Assembly: GCA_049724395.1 (NCBI GenBank)
Contig: JAUGWO010000062.1
Coordinates: forward strand, 1 to 64,000
DNA: 64,000 nucleotides
Origin: Spongospora subterranea f. sp. subterranea
Taxonomy: Eukaryota > Endomyxa: Phytomyxea > Phytomyxea > Plasmodiophorida
Direction: 5' to 3'
The notes under the pieces were generated by a model. It was not told where the DNA came from. It made no database searches and was given only the letters and a program-made list of their open reading frames with translations. A program made the translations under genes and the position numbers. Positions 34,441-44,429 of the stretch are shown here, piece after piece (within the stretch, counting starts at the first letter, position 1; each line of letters begins with the position of its first letter).

Positions 34441-36085
34441 GTCGAGCGTCGTAGATGGGGAACTGAGAGTGCTGTCATTTGGGCGCTCCTAAGGCCGTCT
34501 ACAGTATTTGCATTAATGTTTGACCCAAACCCTTCAATCGTATTTATATACAGTCTTTCTCAGCCAGCAAATGACGACGAGAATCGGTTGTTTTTCCTCT
34601 CGACGGTATCATTGACAACACGAATTCGTCTGCCCGTTGGCCTTGTCGCCCTATATATTCTAACATCGGGTGTTATACTGCAATCATTCAACGAATTATT
34701 GAAATACTGACCAAGATCAATAGTTCAATTTTCTTGGTTTGGTGGTGATTGATGAGATTGGCCTGGCACATTTGCTGATTGCTTAAGCCAACTTGAGTGG
34801 GATAAACCGGATCTGTCAACAACACTTGTGCCCGATCAACTGGATTTTAAATGATGAAACGAACAGCTTGAATAGATACAACATTCACCATCGTGCAGTA
34901 AAAAAAGTGATTTTGAGCTTCGTCTAATTAAAACGGAAATTGAAAAAAGCTTGTGCGAAATTTATCTAATTCACTGACCGGGTGGGAATGATTTCTGGAA
35001 CGACATCGTGTTCAAGTGTTATTGCAATTATTTACCTTGGTAAAGGAAGATTAATGCCCACCGAAGAATGTCTATGAGTTCCTTCAACTTATCGTCATCA
35101 TGATGATTACAATATTGAATCAGGTGCTGACACAATATGTGTTATACTTCTGAAGGGCACCTTCTGCCGACTGTCAGTCTCGTTCTAGGATTCGTTAATC
35201 AGGTTTTAATTTGAGCTGTGAATTTTGGAGCCTGCCAAACTGGGACGCAGGAACACTAAAACGGTCACGACTGAAATCAACGCCCTGCGAGGTCGTTGAA
35301 GGATCAGAGCGATCTCTGGGATGCGGCATCTTGCAATGGATGTATGAGGCGATCAAAAATTAACTCAAAACTATTGAAAAGGAATAGATAAAGGTATCAC
35401 GAAAAGGGGCATTTGCAATTCCTGAAGAACTGTATCTGAACTTTATATGGGTTTGGTGCAGATTGGGATCACAAAGCCGTTCCCATTACCACCATCAAAC
35501 TAGATATATTTATTTGTAAGAACCATTTGGGCAAAGGATGATGAGGTCTGTTCAGAAGTCCCCGCACAAGGAAACAACAAAGAAAAACATGAAAAAAAAT
35601 GAAAATCTTTCAGTTAATCGTCAAAATACTTATATTGATCACCTTTCATGTTTATTGATTGCAATGTACGTGCTGAAAATGTGATGTAATGCGCTGGAAA
35701 TTGATGGAAATGATGTGAAGACCTTGGCCAGGGAGTTTCACCTCACTGGTTGTACTGAAAATAATTTGAAGAATCGAATTGGAATGATTTGATATTGACT
35801 ACGGTAGTCGGCGACGGCTGTTGAAATAATTGGCATTCACCACAATGGAAATGATCGATTTACATTGTTTAATTTGAGACCATCAACAAAGAGAACAAAA
35901 AAGCAATTTACTCGATGATTGTGTTAGTCCATCGACAGTCCACAAAAGAATCATCAAGTGGTATGCTGCGTCCCCGCTTGAGGGCTAGGACGGACGCGAG
36001 AGAGAGAAAGAGAGAAAGAGAAGAATACAGTACTATAAAGTGTCAGTACATTCCCCGTTCAGAAAAATAAATCTAGTGAAGAATT
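34441..36085. other. Long non-coding stretch next to a gypsy element
   Basis: About 1.6 kb, AT-rich, with no open frame longer than 64 codons. The part nearest 36085 lies downstream of the chromodomain stop of the minus-strand gypsy element and probably contains its 3' LTR. A purine tract of GAGAGAAA type sits at about 36000-36035. LTR termini and target-site duplication could not be identified. Confidence 0.4.
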
Positions 36086-38210
36086 CTAGACTGGTAACTC
36101 ATTTACCAGATGATGGTCAGAATTATCTGACAAAAACTGTTGAACTACAGTAGGAATATCCTCCAGCATTGTATCAAAAGGTTCCCAAGTGGCGTCAGTG
36201 GTTACAAAACCACTCCACTGGATGAGGAGGTCCAGTTGACCAGACTCTGGATTGCGACGAATGTCGATAAGGCTTGCCACTTCGAATTTGGTTGAGGAAG
36301 TTACGCCGATATTATCCAGAGGAGCTGTGGTGACCTGTAAGTCACGATCGCAGTAGTATGTTAAACGTTGAGCGTGAAAATCGGTTCGCTCGCCGGTGAT
36401 CAAAAATTCCACTCGGTATATGTGGTCGTTGATCATACCAATAATACGTGCAGGTCGCATGGTTTTATGTGAAAACCGCTTGATATTGGAGCCGACGAGC
36501 ACGTGGTCGCCAATTGTGAAATTGATTGGCTTTGTGCGAGCATCCTTGGAGCGCGACCGATGTTGTTGTGCACGCTGTTTGGATGAACGGCCAGCGACTC
36601 GTTGGTGGATGACGTCAAACGACGATGCGAGTTGAGCCGTTAGTGATTGAACACGACCAGGAGTTACTGGGATGTCAGTTACTGAATCCAAAAACCCTAC
36701 AAATATCGAGGATAGTAGTGTTGTAGGATCATGACCTGGCCTGTCATGATTGTGACAGGAGAATAACCGATTCGTGGCCGTACACGTTGGTTCAACGCCA
36801 TACTAACGATGAGGAGAATGAAAGGCCAATAAACGACGAAAGCGAGACTACATTCAGAGAGTAGTTTATTCAACGTCTCAAGAACATGCCGGTTCACGAT
36901 TTCCACCGTTCCGTTTGCCCATGGGGTGTAGGCCGTCGTGAAGTGTCGTGATATGTGTAGACTACTGCAGAGCTCGTCGATCACACGGTTTTTAAAGTGA
37001 GTTCCCTGATCGGACACATGTTGATACACAATTCCACACCGTTTGAACCAGTCGATTGGACCGGTTGTCACTGTGAGATGATCGGCAGATCACACGGGAT
37101 TAGTTCCACGAAGGCGGAGAAATCGTCCTTGATCACAAGAATATATTGAAATGAGTAAGGAACGCCTTTCTTGACTTTAAAGAAGTCATAATGCAGAATA
37201 CGATTATGTTGATTTGCATGCATTGCATAACCAAATGGACGGGGAACGACAGACTGGTTGACCGGTAGGCAGTGTAAACATTTGGAAACAAAAACGGTTA
37301 TCCTACTGTTCATGTTCGGCCACGAGAACCATTTGCGGATGAGCTTGATCGAGGAGTCCGATACAAGATGACCGGATATTCCCATGTGGGCCACGACCAT
37401 GATCCCAAGTTGCATTTGGATTGATGCGACCCAAACATGACCGGTTGATCTCTTCCATGTTCCCTTGTCAGATGGGTTCGTGAGTACTTGATTCTGGGTA
37501 GGAAGCCCCATCGGACTGTAAATCAGTAGGTTCTATCTGCAAAATGATGATTGATCGACCGTAATTAATTCGAGAGGTGGCCATTTGAAATAAGCTACAA
37601 TTTCTTGTTAAAAACGATTATGTCATCGGTGATATGGGCCACAGCAGGGTCCGAAACGGGGGCTCCCCATCGAGTCAGATTGTCGGCCCAGACCTTGGTG
37701 GTTCCATCAATGTGTTCAATTACAAGATCAAACGAGCGTAATTGGAGTTGCCAGCGTTGAAGACGATTTCCGCTGGTTCGACCAGCTGGAAGACTCCGAC
37801 TGTTGGGATCAAATCAGAGTGTAATAAGGTTTCTGTGATCTGTAAAAAGACGGAACTTGTTCCCAATCAGATAGGGCTTCAAACGATGGCACCCTTCAAC
37901 TATGGGATATGCCTTCTTTTCTATAATCTCCCAGTTCAATTGACTACCTTTGAAACTGTCGCTAAGACATGCTAGCAGTTATGGCGTTGTCGTTCCACAG
38001 AATTTCCTAGATCCTCGGTTGGAATCTGAGTCAGGAAAATTGCCCAAAAATCTTTTGATGCATCTGGAAATACACACAGAAAATATTGATCGTTGATGTG
38101 GGCCATAGTCGCCAAGTTCTGCAAAGTGGATTTGATTTGAGCGGAACACTTGTCATGAGAATGGTTCAGCCCAAATTCATCAATATGACCTTCTGCAGTT
38201 GCGATTTCTG
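36086..38210 (-). pseudogene. Ty3/gypsy chromodomain element: RNase H, integrase, chromodomain
   Basis: Reading the minus strand from 38210: the RT/RNase H connection and RNase H start (FPDASKDFWAIFLTQIP, about 38090-38010), then decayed RNase H; integrase H2C2 finger (AHMGISGH...CLHC, about 37400-37270); core with first Asp in LHYDFF (about 37180), second in SDQGTHFKN, and Glu in WANGTVEIVNR (about 36900). A C-terminal chromodomain follows (LLIQWSGFVTTDATWEPF, about 36230-36170), ending at 36086. One base is missing near 37075 between the two halves of the integrase core, and RNase H has several stops. RT proper is absent: upstream of 38210 the element runs into a minisatellite. It is better preserved than the relative at 7970-9220. 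Confidence 0.85.
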
Positions 38211-38213
38211 TAG

Positions 38214-38795
38214 ACTGTCAATCACAATTGGTGCGGCAGAATGAGATCGGTAAAGGGTGTCTCGTTCGATCACAATTGGTGCGACAGAATGAGATCGGTA
38301 AAGGGTGCCTCGTTCGATCACAATTGGTGCGGCAGAATGAGATCGGTAAAGGGTGTCTCGTTCGATCACAATTGGTGCGGCAGAATGAGATCGGTAAAGG
38401 GTGTCTCGTTCGATCACAATTGGTGCGGCAGAATGAGATCGGTAAAGGGTGTCTCGTTCGATCACAATTGGTGCGGCAGAATGAGATCGGTAAAGGGTGT
38501 CTCGTTCGATCACGGTGAAGGGTGTCTCGTTCGATCACAATTGGTGCGACAGAATGAGATCGGTAAAGGGTGCCTCGTTCGATCACAATTGGTGCGGCAG
38601 AATGAGATCGGTAAAGGGTGTCTCGTTCGATCACAATTGGTGCGACAGAATGAGATCGGTAAAGGGTGTCTCGTTCGATCACAATTGGTGCGACAGAATG
38701 AGATCGGTAAAGGGTGTCTCGTTCGATCACAATTGGTGCGACAGAATGAGATCGGTAAAGGGTGTCTCGTTCGATCACAATTGGTGGTTTCGGAC
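38214..38795. repeat. 48-bp minisatellite, about 12 copies
   Basis: The unit (ATCACAATTGGTGCGGCAGA plus 28 bp ending CTCGTTCG) recurs every 48 bp. Two positions vary (GCGGC/GCGAC and TGTCTCG/TGCCTCG). One copy near 38514-38535 is truncated, and the variant order before and after it is similar, suggesting duplication of a sub-block. All frames stay open because 48 is divisible by three. It sits exactly where the upstream RT part of the gypsy element should be. Confidence 0.95.
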
Positions 38796-39334
38796 TACAT
38801 GATATATATAAATTAAGTTTAACTGTCATGTCAGTTGCGAGACCATCCTCTGCTGTGAAGAATACGTTGTTTATTCGTTGACAAAAATCATTTATGGAAT
38901 GGCATTGATCAGAAGATCTCCATTTCCCCGTTCCAAAGTCGTTGGGATTTTCGCAATTACGAACCATCTAATGGTTTCCGAGAGTTAACAGGCAATGATA
39001 TGGAATTCATTCATTTTAGTTGGATGGTATACTGCCGTATTGGCAGCACCAACGTCCCCCACGACATTTACTTTGCGATCATGACGTTCGGGTAATTCAC
39101 ACGTCGCTTGAAAATGGATCACTGAATATCGGCAGACGGTTCTCGAATATGCCACACCATGTTTGTTAAGGCGAGCATATTGGGATCAATACCAGCGATA
39201 CCGCCATCAAAGAATGCCATCTCAATGGACGCTAGGGAGATGATCACACATATTCTTCAAAAGGAGGTCGATGATTATGGCTCATGATTGTAACAAACGG
39301 GGCAATCCCTTATGACAAACCCGTTCCAATTGAA
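38796..39334. other. Unassigned stretch
   Basis: About 540 bp between the minisatellite and the decayed kinase. A minus frame through 38967-38800 is open (for example DQCHSINDFCQRINNVFF) but continues into the repeat and matches no family. The right part may be the unrecognisable 5' half of the kinase copy. Confidence 0.3.
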
Positions 39335-39725
39335 ACATTTGACCTTCCCACAGGAAAATAATCTGCTCCTGTCAGATCAGACTCCGAAATCTACTACTCG
39401 TATATTGTATTTTGGAGGTGGCTTGGTTATTTTAAGATGGAGTCAACTTTCCATCCTGCCAGTCGACCTGGAAACCCATCGAATTCGTCTCCGAAAGTAA
39501 TACTGTACGCGGGTCCCAATTTGTTTAGGATGGGCGCTAAAGTCTGATCTTTAGGAATCGTCGATTGAACCAATGTGGTCGGATCGGCACCGTTCATGGC
39601 ATACGATCATGAAGCGCCATGGTCTAGCACATTTCCTTGCTAGGGACGGTCTGCTAAACCGTGTCAGCGATCGATACATGGATATGATCTGCTCGATGGT
39701 GATACCCAAACCCCTGTCCCTGTAG
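39335..39725 (+). pseudogene. Decayed protein kinase copy
   Basis: Fragments align with the kinase at 30155-31105: KHLTFPQENNLLLSDQTPK matches its HLDLSLENILLM-ADQTPK region, and further on MKRHGLAHFLARDGL and NRVSDRYMDMICSM match its MARHGLAALLTEWGL and HRVSEQCLDLITSM. The middle (DFG to APE) is scrambled by frameshifts and stops, and the N-lobe is not recognisable. A pseudogene of the same family, same strand, about 9 kb away. Confidence 0.75.
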
Positions 39726-39935
39726 CTGCATAATCAACAAATGTGGGAATTGATGAACTCAACGGATGTTCTCATGTTCATTACTATGACACCAAGCGGG
39801 GTTTAATCACGACGCGATTGGATTGATCATGAACGGTCAATATACGTCGATAATTGGTGAAGAACTCGGGGACAGTTCTTGAGTCCCTCGACAATCGGTA
39901 GTACTGCTGATTATGGTTCAGGGAGAGTCTGTATT

Positions 39936-41553
39936 TTAAACTAGAAGAGAATTTGACATGAGGCCGACGCGACCGATCAGTTTCAGCGCCGCTGCCTTCT
40001 TAGCTTCGAATATGGTTTCCGCTTCAGCCTTCTCAACGCACTTGCCCTTGATAAATATGCCAACTGTATATGATGGCTTCTCTCTGTCATCATATTTGTC
40101 TATGGACTCCAAAACGCGGTAATTCGGCAAACCTGAACGACCGATCAAGATTAACATTCTGAATAAAACATGAACAAAGCATATCCGGAAAACGAACAGT
40201 AATAACGGCAGATCAAAACATGTCGAATGACACTGTAAGTTCTCTTAATGCAAACCGTTATTCAAAGACTAAAAACACGCTCTGACAGTGGTGATATCGC
40301 TGGCAAGTCGTTTGAACAGAAGAAATCGGGTCCAAAGAGACGCCCTGGTCTTGATGTTTCCATAAAGCTGGTAAAATGTGGTCTGCAAACAAGGTCACGC
40401 AGGCAGAAAACCCTGAGTCTAGATAGACAGCGCCGCAAAACGCTTCCAACGCGGTTGATTGAATTTTGAAATATGCTCGGCGAGGTGTTGGAGTCCGCGA
40501 GCTCACAATAATGAACCTAGATAGGCTCAGCGGCGATGACGTCAAGGTACGCGACAGTGCGTCGTTATTCAACATGGCCAGGCGACGGAAATGAAGACTG
40601 TCTATGATCGGCGAACTTCAAGTCAGTGTTGATCGAAAACCATGAAGAAAAGGTGACAATATGAGGTCGTCAAGTCGACGAAACGATCAATAGAAAATGG
40701 CGACTGTTTTTGTGATAAAACCTGAAGTTGTAAAACTTTGAAAAACGGGCGAGTTCACAGATGATAAATGGTTCAGAGGTAGAAAGTTTACCCTGCGATA
40801 CATTCCCCGACTTCTGGATCGTAAAGGAGGACACAAGGAATGATAATATCGCATCACCAACAAATGCCAGGCTGCGGGCAGGTATGGGAAGAGCAGCGTT
40901 AGGGTCCGAATCCGTTACGAAATTCTGACAACATATTTCAGATATTCACAAAGCAAACGACAGAACTTGACGGGTCAAAAACGTCATGAAAAAATAGATA
41001 AACCCAATATCTCGTACAGTACAGTCCGGGCATAGGACTCGATCATTTACAAAATGAGCTCAACGCTCGCGATCAACCGACATTCAAAACAAGAAATTTT
41101 GCCCGAAACTTGTATGTAGTTTAAATGTAAGGAAACATGTTGAAATGTAACTAGATTTACAGGTTGTATAAAGGCCTGGGCAATAAATTGGGAGTTGGCA
41201 TGCGGCAATCCGACTTGAGCCAGATACCGTTCGAGGCTTGCAAGATAGCCAGGAGGTAGGCGTTGCAGTATATCTCCATTTAAGCGCATGTTGGTAGCCT
41301 GACCAGGCATCATGGCCGACGCCAAGGAGAAGGGTGGGGCGGGAACACTGATATCACAAGCGGCGTCAGGCACCGCCACGGGAGCTGTCAGCAAGTGTCC
41401 CATTCCAATGTGTCGCAATATCGACGGCTTTCCATCTTCCTTGCTCGATACCCTATTATGGCCCGTTAAAGGACGTGATTCAACGCTAGTATTAGCGTAT
41501 CGGCTGGTACTACAGCGTAGGCCGCGCCGCCCTATTGCATGCAGTAACGACAT
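39936..41553 (-). CDS. MRPL44: Mitochondrial large-subunit ribosomal protein mL44 (RNase III-like)
   Basis: mL44 is an RNase III-fold structural protein of the mitoribosome. The start at 41553 gives a presequence-like N-terminus (MSLLHAIGRRGLRCSTSRY). Exon 1 ends near 41164 with LERYLAQVGLPHANSQFIAQAF. The next exon, about 40930-40720, has the RNase III signature region RSLAFVGDAILSFLVSSF. A further exon, 40585-40290, gives NNDALSRTL and ALEAFCGAVYLDSG. The last exon, 40157-39936, is a dsRNA-binding domain (LPNYRVLES to FEAKKAAALKLIG). In the signature the catalytic Glu of active RNase III (LEFLGD) is Ala, as expected for a non-catalytic ribosomal relative, though the Asp and a later Glu remain. 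Exact junctions of the middle exons are uncertain. A true RNase III is less likely. Confidence 0.75.
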
Positions 41554-42233
41554 GTATTTAATAACCACAGCCACAGTACACGTGACAAATTCGACCGATG
41601 ATTTGACAGTAAAATCCTGCGGGTATTGACAAGGTTGCGCCAAGTATGGTGCACTGTGGCCGTCAATTACCACAGATGGTCACTTGGTCAGGTCTGGCAC
41701 TGGACAAGATGTTCCAGCAACATCATGGTAAAGTCAGGTTGATTTCAGGTTAACATCGCTCTCTCTCTCCCTCTTGTAGTTCAAGGTTTTACACGTAAAA
41801 CTGGTCATTTACCTGCGTTCAAAACATATCATTTGATCATATTAGGGCCAAAGGTTGTCCTCAGCATCAGCATTCTAATGTGAAAATCAGCTCTTCCAGT
41901 TCGTTCAAATTATTCTGATCAAACTCTGTTTCATGTTAACGTCCAACCCTATATATCCGGGGATTGACTTTTATTTTGTTCACTCAAGGAATGTTTCTCT
42001 TACGATGTCAAACAGCAAGAAACTAAAACAATCGAGCGCATGGACATACGGTAGAAAAAAACACCAGCCTACAGTACTGTAGTTCAAAGCGGCCCTTGAT
42101 CTGGCCATTTTCATGACACCACAAATCAAGTCCACGGCAACCATGATCCACTAAACACTACTGATTCCGTGACGATCTGCCATCGTGAACTTCAGAATGT
42201 CAAGATTTGTTGTGTTTGGACGCCTCCAGAATA
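41554..42233. other. Intergenic region mL44-DONSON
   Basis: 680 bp with no convincing gene. It contains a CT-rich tract (CTCTCTCTCCCTCTTG) at about 41757-41777, plausibly in the mL44 promoter. The rest is AT-rich 3' flank of DONSON. Confidence 0.4.
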
Positions 42234-43959
42234 TTATATTCGGACGACCCCTGAAGCAGCAAACACCGGCAATCGTGGCGCTGGACCGAATTCCACCACA
42301 ACATCAGCATTTGGGGCGTCGCTGGACACTTTTGTGATGCCCAGGGTAGGTGTGCCGCTGAGATGGGCCCATAGATTGGACGATGGATCTCCAACTGATA
42401 TAAACCCCATCTCTGACGCCAATTCGGCCAACTCGTACGCGCCGGCGTGGTTTATGGGGACACTGACGCCATCCGTCCACAGACGCATTGTGAACGGTGA
42501 CGCTAACGCACGCAGAACGTCAATAATTACGGCAACCGCCATGGGTAATAGCTGGGCACTATACTCGACAACGTTAGACTCATCAAGTTGTTGCGAACGA
42601 CCTCCAATTTTCGGTTTAGCAGATACCGTCACCTGAACAATTATTACGTCAAAAATATATCTACATGAATGATTAAATCAAAAGCAAAACAATCATGAAA
42701 ATGTAACATGGATGAAAGGACAAGACGAATAAAGCGAGAAAGAGAGATGGATATTACTTGGTTGAATGTGGGCGATAGACACTGGAATGATGCATTTTTA
42801 AATGGGACTAACGATAGGAGTTTGGGAACATCGCCTACAAGGGTTAGGGACACATCAGAACAAGCATTGAAGTGAGGCAAAAATCCAAACATGGTAAAAT
42901 AAAATTCAGAAGTGGGTAACCGACCAACGTATTTGCGATTGATGAGATAGTTAAAGAGACAATGAAGCGGTAATCTTCCTGAGATAACAATACACGACTC
43001 TGGGGAACCATCAACCAACACGGACGGGTCGGCATCGTCGCCAGGACTGCCCAACGGCATCGTGAACTCGATACCGTTGGCTGCCAGCGCCCCACGCAGC
43101 TCTAGCGTGGATTGCGACACGATCGCCACCGAACGCCCTGGGCACGGCGACGCGAACATGATGGTAAAGCGTCGGTCGCAAAAGTAGAAATGACTGCAAT
43201 TCCCATTTCGAAATAGGAAATATAAAGAGTGCAGGGCGGCTTCCCATCGACTACGTCGATCGTCAACGATTGATTCGATGTTGGCTTGGGATTCGGTCAA
43301 CGGAGCTGAATCCGGGTGCGCCCACGACATCAAGGCAGCATGGAACGCGACAGATCGGGACCGCGTGTCGTTGGTGTAATCTCGGCACGGTGCATGGCCA
43401 GATAAAAACAGCTTCTGGGCGTCGGATATTACAGTAGAATCTGAGCAACTGTTAATAAAGCAATCATTTGAATGGATGATGAAGCATAGGGGAGAGGAAC
43501 AAATACTAAATTAACATGAAAAATGTATATGAATTAGACTAGATTAACAGACATGAAAATCGTTTTCGTCAGAAAACGAATGTAAAACTACCCTCAAGTT
43601 GTTCGGCCAATTGGCTTTTGGACCACAGTAAAGAGCCTCGCGATGACAATATTGTCATAGAGAAACGCAGCAGCGATATAGTGAATGATCGGGGGAACTG
43701 AATGACAATTACCTGGAGACGTGATCCAATCTAGAGATGAATTAGAGCTGATGCGAATCTTGGTTTTGAGTGTGTAATCAACGGGAACACGATCCACAGA
43801 GACAGGCGCCCCAGGATCACCGGCCAATACTCGTTTACTATCCGACGCCAGATGGATCGAGTATGATTTAGACAAGGATCGACCGATAGCATCCAGGCGA
43901 CCAGAATTAGCCTGACCAAGAAGGGAAGAGAATCGCGGCCTAGGACCTGTTGTCCCCAT
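42234..43959 (-). CDS. DONSON: DONSON homologue (replication initiation/fork factor)
   Basis: DONSON proteins help assemble the CMG helicase and protect replication forks. Four exons: 43959-43713 (MGTTGPRPRFSSLLGQ to YTLKTKIRIS), 43636-43592 (LLWSKSQLAEQLEG, acceptor less certain), 43440-42758 and 42633-42234. All phases agree. The large exon carries the family's hallmark blocks: FHAALMSWAHPD, RRSRWEAALHSLYFLFRNGN, FYFCDRRFTIMF, ALAANGIEFTMP and FNYLINRKYVG. The last exon gives AQLLPMAVAVIIDVLRAL and a C-terminus that parallels the end of animal DONSON. About 460 residues, slightly shorter than the animal protein, with a reduced N-terminus. Introns are 76, 151 and 124 nt. ATG choice: 43959 is the first Met in the exon frame. 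Confidence 0.88.
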
Positions 43960-44429
43960 TACCTCCCACAATTTCTCCTTGAACTACGGACCTGTTGTCG
44001 CCATGGCCATGGTGGATTACAGTGGTGTAGACAGGGTACAGTGAAGCTGGTAGGCTCTACATCTACCCATTACCTACCGCTGCAAATATCGTGGGATCTG
44101 GGAGCAGATTGTTTGGGTTGTCAATACAGACGATTTTCAACAACAACTCGCCAATCGACGGCGTCGTCCACAATTCTTTCGGTATCCTCTTTAGTCCGAT
44201 ATTCTTTAAGGGCATTATTTAGACTATTCCCGATAACTTCATTACACTATTTTCCTTGTGTTCTATATTTGATAAGGAATGTTGATTGTCCCTGGTTCAT
44301 GCGAAGATTGCTTTCTCGTTATTCGCTTAGCAGAGCCATCGAGTACCTTGAGAACCTGGGGATACAGAGCGGTGTTGATGATCGAGAGTGGTTTATTGAT
44401 AGTTGAGATGATCGACTCAAGGGCATAAC
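43960..44429 (+). other. Gap with one open frame of unknown status
   Basis: Between the DONSON start and the SPHK stop a plus frame is open from 44041 to 44406 (121 codons, basic and aromatic; ends SRAIEYLENLGIQSG). It has no recognisable motif and would overlap the presumed DONSON promoter, so I do not call it a gene. Confidence 0.2.

Noticed and set aside
38214-38795. Regularly spaced repeats resembling a CRISPR array
   Set aside because: Units are directly adjacent, with no unique spacers and no cas genes, in a eukaryotic context. It is a minisatellite.
38218-38967. 249-codon minus-strand frame and several plus frames over the 48-bp repeats
   Set aside because: All frames are open because the unit has no stops and a length divisible by three. 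No domain or start context supports a protein.
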